In this document: positions 58,331 to 64,000 of the stretch, one piece after another
Position numbering within the stretch: the stretch's first letter is position 1
Layout: every line of letters starts with the position of its first letter
Source of the DNA: Arcuatula senhousia
Lineage: Eukaryota; Mollusca; Bivalvia; Mytilida; Mytilidae
Assembly: GCA_963971305.1 (NCBI GenBank)
Contig: OZ020306.1
Span: forward strand, 56,394,686 to 56,458,685
Reading direction: 5' to 3'
DNA: 64,000 bases
Notes under the pieces: model-generated
The model's database searches: none
Told to the model about the DNA's origin: nothing
Seen by the model: the letters and a program-made list of their open reading frames with translations, nothing else
Translations under genes and position numbers: made by a program

Positions 58331-61300
58331 ACAAGAGGCTCCCAGGAGCCTGAATCGCTCACCTGGTCTTGATGTTGACCCTATACTTTTGTAGAGCTAA
58401 ATGAGCTGAACATTTAAGCAAGCAACAGCTTTTCTCTACCTGCAATAGTTTTCATTCTATAGGCCAATAAAAAGCTTCGCCGAGCGCAGCATGATACGAC
58501 CGCAACATGTTGAACCCTGTACGCTTTAGGCCCAATATGGATAGTCAATTGCTCTGGACATCTGCAGCCCATGGTGGACTGACAAAGGTTTTTGACACAT
58601 GCAGCTTTTGGTGGACCTTCTAAATTCACATTTTAAAAGGAATTATTTTTTTTCCAAAGGAGATCAAAATCAGACCACAAATAAATAAGTTTCGATTTTG
58701 GCCCCTAATTTCATAACAGGGGAAAAGGGGGGGGTCGCAAAAATTAATTCTCAATTTTGTATCCACTATTTGACAAGAACAAACATGCAAAAAAAAATTT
58801 CAAAATCGGATCACAAGTAAAAAAAATTTCCATTTTGGTCCCTTTTAACCCCTAATTACATAATAAGGGGGAAAAGATGGGGGTAGCAAAAATTAATTCT
58901 CAATTTTGCATCCGCTATTTGACAAGAACAAACATGCAAAAAATTTTTTCAAAATCGGTCCACTAATAAAAATGTTTCGATTTTGGCCCCTTTTAGGGCC
59001 GTAACCCCTATAAGGAGTCATCTGACAACTTCGACCCTATGGAGACTTTTGTAGAGCTAAATGAGCTGAACAATTAAGCAAGCAACAGCTTTTTGCTATC
59101 TGCAATAGTTTTCATATTATAGGGCAAAAACATGAAAAAATGCTATTTTTCACCTTTAAGGGGCCGTAACCCCTATAAGGGGTCATCTGACAACTTCGAC
59201 CCTATGGAGACTTTTGTAGAGCTATATGAGCTAAACAATTAAGCAAGCAACAGCTTTTTGCTATCTGCAATAGTTTTCATATTATAGGGCAAAAACATGA
59301 AAAAATGCTATTTTTCACCTTTAAGGGGCCGTAACCCCTATAAGGGGTCATCTGACAACTTCGACCAAATGGAGACTTTTGTAGAACTTTTGATCCTGAA
59401 GCAGTAGGGTGGCATCAGATTTCATCTATCTCTTATACTTTTTGAATTACAAGCCAAAAACAGTAGTCTGACCCCCCTGGTCTATTTTTAGCCACAGCGG
59501 CCATGTTTTTTGATGAATCAGAACTTGAAACACATTTATAGTGCATGACACCCTATTGATCAATCATACCAAGTTTCATTGAATTCTGTTCAGTAGTTTC
59601 AGAGGAAAAGATTTTTGAAAAAGTAATTGTAAGAACAAACTAAAAGTTGCAATTTGGCCCCTTTTGGCCCTTAATTTCTAAACGAAAAAAGGGGGGACTC
59701 CCAAAATCAATCCCATCCATCCTTTAATGGTAAGAAATATCATTGTCAAATTTCATTGGATTTGGATAACTAGAACTAAAGTTATCGTGTATACACTAAA
59801 GTTAACAGACAACGACGACGACGACGACGACGACGACAACGACAACGACGACAGCATCATACCATTATACGTCCGCAAATTTTTTGCGGTCGTATAAAAA
59901 CACCATTTTTCACCTATAACCCCTATAAGGAGTCATCTGACAACTTCGACCCTATGAAGACTTTTGTAGAGCTAAATGAGCTGAACATTTAAGCAAGCAA
60001 CAGCTAATCTCTATCTGCAATAGTTTTCATTCTGTAGGCGAAAAACATGAAAAATGGCTATTTTTCAGGGGCCGTAATCCCTATAAGGGGTCATCTGACA
60101 ACTTCGACCCTATGGAGAATTTTGTAGAGCTCAATGAGCTGAACATTTAAGCAAGCAACAGCTAATCTCTATGTGCAATAGTTTTCATTCTGTAGGCCAA
60201 AAACATGAAAAAATGCCATTTTTCAGGGGCCGTAACCCCTATAAGGGGTTATCTGACAACTTCGATCCTATGGAGACTTTTGTAGAGCTAAATGAGCTAA
60301 ACATTTAAGCAAGCAACAGCTAATCTCTATCTGCAATAGTTTTCATTCCGTAGGCCAAAAACATGAAAAATGGCTATTTTTCACCTTTAAGGGGCTGTAA
60401 CCCCTATAAGGGGGTCATCTGACAACTTCGACCCTATGGAGACTTTTGTAGAGTTAAATGAGCTGAACATTTAAGCAAGCAACAGCTAATCTCTATCTGC
60501 AATAGTTTTCATTCTGTAGGCCAAAAACATGAAAAATTGCTATTTTTCAGGGGCCGTAACCCCTATAAGGAGTCATCTGACAACTTCGACTCTATGGAAA
60601 ATTTTGTAGAGCTAAATGAGCTGAACATTTAAGCAAGCAACAGCTAATCTCTATCTGCAATAGTTTTCATTCTGTAGGACAAAAACATGAAAAATCGCTA
60701 TTTTTCAAGGGCCGTAACCCCTATAAGGAGTCATCTGACAACTTCGACCCTATGGAGAATTTTGTAGAGCTCAATGAGCTGAACATTTAAGCAAGCAACA
60801 GCTAATCTCTATGTGCAATAGTTTTCATTCTGTAGGCCAAAAACATGAAAAAATGCCATTTTTCAGGGGCCGTAACCCCTATAAGGGGTTATCTGACAAC
60901 TTCGATCCTATGGAGACTTTTGTAGAGCTAAATGAGCTAAACATTTAAGCAAGCAACAGCTAATCTCTATCTGCAGTAGTTTTCATTCTGTAGGACAAAA
61001 ACATGAAAAATGGCTATTTTTCACCTTTAAGGGGCTGTAACCCCTATAAGGGGTCATCTGACAACTTTGACCCTATGGAGACTTTTGTAGAGTTAAATGA
61101 GCTGAACATTTAAGCAAGCAACAGCTAATCTCTATCTGCAATAGTTTTCATTCTGTAGGCCAAAAACATGAAAAATTGCTATTTTTCAGGAGCCGTAACC
61201 CCTATAAGGAGTCATCTGACAACTTCGACTCTATGGAAAATTTTGTAGAGCTAAATGAGCTGAACATTTAAGCAAGCAACAGCTAATCTCTATCTGCAAT

Positions 61301-62247
61301 AGTTTTCATTCTGTAGGACAAAAACATGAAAAATCGCTATTTTTCAGGGGCCGTAACCCCTATAAGGGGTCATCTGACAACTTCGACCCTATGGAGGATT
61401 TTGTAGAGCTCAATGAGCTGAACATTTAAGCAAGCAACAGCTAATCTCTATGTGCAATAGTTTTCATTCTGTAGGCCAAAAACATGAAAAAATGCCATTT
61501 TTCAGGGGCCGTAACCCCTATAAGGGGTTATCTGACAACTTCGATCCTATGGAGACTTTCGTAGAGCTAAATGAGCTAAACATTTAAGCAAGCAACAGCT
61601 AATCTCTATCTGCAATAGTTTTCATTCTGTAGGTCAAAAACATGAAAAATGGCTATTTTTCACCTTTAAGGGGCTGTAACCCCTATAAGGGGTCATCTGA
61701 CAACTTTGACCCTATGGAGACTTTTGTAGAGTTAAATGAGCTGAACATTTAAACAAGCAACAGCTAATCTCTATCTGCAATAGTTTTCATTCTGTAGGCC
61801 AAAAACATGAAAAAAATGCTATTTTTCACCTTTAAGGGGCCGTAACCCCTATAAGGGGTCATCTGACAACTTTGACCAAATGGAGACTTTTGTAGAGCTT
61901 TTGATGCTGAATCAGTAGCGTGGCCTCAGATTTCCTCTATCTCTTATACTTTTTGATTTATAAGCCAAAAACAGTAGTCTGACCCCCCTAGTCTATTTTT
62001 AGTAACGGCGGCCATGTTTTTTAACGGATTAAAAATCAAAACACAAGTTTGGTGCAGGACACCCTAAGGATCATTCATACCAAGTTTCATTAAATTCTGT
62101 TTGGTAGTTGTAGAGGAGAAGATTTTTGAAAAATTGTTAACAGACGACGACGACAGACGACGACGACGACAGACGACGACGACAGACGACGACGACGGAC
62201 ACCAAGTGATGGTAATAGCTCACATGGACCTTCGGTCCAGGTGAGCT
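58331..62247 (-). mobile_element. Pearl/HINE-like element inserted in the satellite, with nested element
   Basis: It is the inverted relative of 28438-30423: tail hairpin GGCTCCCAGGAGCC at its left end, core units of about 160 bp, the GGCGGCCATGTTTTTT block, a GACGACGAC microsatellite and the head hairpin GGACCTTCGGTCC inside CTCAC...GTGAGCT at its right end. Satellite units continue directly on both sides, so it inserted into the array. The core is longer than in the other copy, with about 13 units outside the nested element. From 60121 the units repeat as a four-unit block of about 640 bp. Confidence 0.85.
58466..59900 (-). mobile_element. Second HINE family nested in the first
   Basis: It begins AAAAAGCTTCGCCGAGCGCA within a core unit and ends in CGACGACGAC repeats plus the hairpin TACGTCCGC...GCGGTCGTA (59868-59897), after which the interrupted core resumes (CACCATTTTTCACCT). 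Its own middle contains core units (58993-59390) almost the same as those of the host element, and a block with GCGGCCATGTTTTT, so the two families share their interiors but differ in termini. Confidence 0.65.
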
Positions 62248-63341
62248 AAAAAAAACTGACAGCGTCGGTGTCTATGGTCTGTCTGCTTTAAAAAAAATTG
62301 ACAGCGTCGGTGTCTATGGTCTGTCTGCTATAAAAAAAAAACTGACAGCGTCGGTGTCTATGGTCTGTCTGCTATAAAAAACTGACAGCGTGCCGTCAGT
62401 GTCTATGGTCTGTCTGCTTTAAAAAAAAACCGTACAACGTCGGTGTCTATGGTCTGTCTGCTTTAAAAAAAACTGACAGCGTCGATGCCTATGGTCTGTC
62501 TGCTTTACAAAAACTGACAACGTCGGTGTCTATGGTCTGTGTGCTTTACAAAAACTGACAGCGTCGATGCCTATGGTCTGTCTTCTTTAAAAAACTGACA
62601 ACGTCGGTGTCTATGGTCTGTCTGCTTTAAAAAAAACGGACAACGTCGGTGTCTATGGTCTGTCTGCTTTAAAAAAAACTGACAGCGTCGGTGTCTATGG
62701 TCTGTCTGCTTTAAAAACTGACAACGTCGGTGTCTATGGTCTGTCTGCTTTAAAAAAAACTGACAGCGTCGGTGTCTATGGTCTGTCTGCTTTACAAAAA
62801 CTGACAACGTCAGTGTCTATGGTCCGTCTGCTTTACAAAAACTGACAACGTCGGTATCTATGGTCTGTCTGCTTTACAAAAACTGACAACGTCGGTGTCT
62901 ATGGTCTGTCTGCTTAAAAAAAAACTGACAACGTCGGTGTCTATGGTCTTTCTGCTATAAAAAAAACTGACAGCGTCGGTGTCTATGGTCTGTCTGCTTT
63001 AAAAACTGACAGCGTCGGTGTCTATGGTCTGTCTGCTTTAAAAAAAATTGACAGCGTCGGTGTCTATGGTCTGTCTGCTATAAAAAAAAACTGACAGCGT
63101 CGGTGTCTATGGTCTGTCTGCTATAAAAAACTGACAGCGTGCCGTCAGTGTCTATGGTCTGTCTGCTTTAAAAAAAAACGGACAACGTCGGTGTCTATGG
63201 TCTGTCTGCTTTACAAAAACTGACAACGTCGGTGTCTATGGTCTGTCTGCTTTACAAAAACTGACAACGTCGATGCCTATGGTCTGTCTTCTTTAAAAAA
63301 CTGACAACGTCGGTGTCTATGGTCTGTCTGCTTTAAAATCA
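62248..63341. repeat. Satellite array, middle block (about 26 copies)
   Basis: It continues the array of 54846-58330 with the same variants, including GTGCCGTCAGTG markers at about 62388 and 63137. It ends at CTGTCTGCTTTAAAATC. Confidence 0.93.
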
Positions 63342-63349
63342 AAGCGCTA

Positions 63350-63752
63350 AAGCGTTTAAAGGCAGAGCTAAATCTAAGCACTAAAAATAAAGAACGATCT
63401 GTGTTTCATAAACTTGAAACATACCCATCAGTTTTGTTTGTTTCCTCCGCACACTTACACATTTATCTGTAATTAAGCTCCGCCCACTTGATCAAAGGTC
63501 AAAATGCTTAAGTAAACGTCAACGAGTATTGATACACGATATGTAGTGCACATTTATATCGCATTTATGTTGGGGGTATAAATATGTACCTCCTATTTTA
63601 GACAATACGTATAACATTTAAAATACAATACACGAATAATGTTCTGTAATAGATCCTCTGCTAGCAATATTGACTGACCGATTTACCCTGTCTAGACGGA
63701 AAAAAACGCGAAAATCAGATAGCTTTATGACGCTATAAGGCTCTGCCTAAAA
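63350..63752. mobile_element. Insertion of about 400 bp with AGGCAGAGC inverted ends
   Basis: TTTAAAGGCAGAGC (63355) and GGCTCTGCCTAAAA (63739) are inverted, and satellite units lie on both sides. The inside is nonrepetitive, AT-rich and noncoding. It is a probable MITE of unknown family; no target duplication was confirmed. Confidence 0.55.
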
Positions 63753-64000
63753 ACTGACAGCGTCGATGTCTATGGTCTGTCTGCGTGAAAAAGCTGAAAA
63801 GTTTGTGTCTATGGTCTGTCTGTGTGAAAAAGCTTACAACGTCGCTGTCAATGTTTTGTCTGCGTGAAAAAGCAGCTGAAAAGTCGGTGTCTATGGTTTT
63901 TCTGTGTGAAAAGTTGACAACGTCGGTGTCCATGGTCTGTCTGAGTGAAAAAAAAATGACAACATCGATATCTATGGTCTGTATGTGTGAAAAAAGATGA
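63753..64000. repeat. Satellite array, right block, diverged units
   Basis: About six units keep GTGTCTATGGTCTGTCTG but have GTGAAAAA linkers in place of CTTTAAAAA and variable fronts (AAGCTGAAAAGTTTG). The array runs off the window. Open frames on both strands are artefacts of the repeat. Confidence 0.88.

Noticed and set aside
58414..58629. Minus-strand frame of 71 codons with several cysteines
   Set aside because: It spans the junction between the outer HINE core and the nested element, so it is a chance fusion of repeats.
54846..64000. CRISPR-like array of regularly spaced repeats
   Set aside because: Repeats are contiguous, with only A-run length differences between them and no unique spacers. 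The surroundings are animal DNA.

Overview
This is eukaryotic, AT-rich, intron-bearing and very repeat-dense DNA, most probably from a marine bivalve, and a mussel-type (mytilid) genome is my best guess. The reasons are small exons in long AT-rich introns, a protostome-type peptide GPCR, a membrane C-type lectin, and above all bivalve-style repeats: pearl/HINE-like (Helentron-associated) elements with terminal hairpins, short GTC/CGT-rich microsatellites and tandem cores of about 160-180 bp, plus non-LTR retrotransposon 3' ends with a CCHC knuckle. The species assignment is inference. No bacterial genes, rRNA, tRNA or CRISPR array were seen.

I rebuilt four split genes from splice sites whose reading phases agree. 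(1) 3.8-14.1 kb, + strand: a single-pass membrane protein with a C-type lectin-like domain, five exons seen including two micro-exons of 24 and 29 nt; its 5' end is missing. (2) 22.0-26.3 kb, - strand: a complete two-exon, 467-residue class A GPCR of the ETH-receptor/TRH-receptor/ghrelin-receptor group. (3) 35.3-38.9 kb, + strand: a three-exon, 399-residue unknown protein with a possible PD-(D/E)XK nuclease core and a GC-AG intron. (4) 41.6-44.5 kb, + strand: a small predicted protein ending in a SANT/Myb-like domain, lying inside nested mobile DNA.

Most of the rest is mobile or tandem DNA. From 1 to 22 kb there are scattered MITEs, SINE-like units, HINE fragments and a decayed LINE 3' end around the lectin exons. 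From 28.4 to 30.4 kb there is a complete pearl/HINE-like element with about ten core repeats. From 33 to 37 kb there are two Harbinger-like MITEs with TAA duplications, a GTGTCACAG-ended MITE and a foldback. From 39.0 to 51.2 kb there is a nest: outer terminal inverted repeats (TIRs), inside them hairpin-ended HINE-like ends, inside those a segment bounded by a 17-bp inverted repeat and carrying 42-bp satellite arrays on both sides of the SANT gene. The outer element also carries eleven copies of a 16-bp motif. From 52.1 to 54.0 kb there are two LINE 3' fragments. From 54.3 kb to the end there is a satellite of roughly 40 bp per unit, interrupted by a 3.9-kb inverted HINE that itself contains a second HINE family.

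The genes do not form a pathway. The lectin and the GPCR look like ordinary host genes. The possible nuclease gene and the SANT gene may be host genes or mobile-element genes, and the sequence alone does not decide this.
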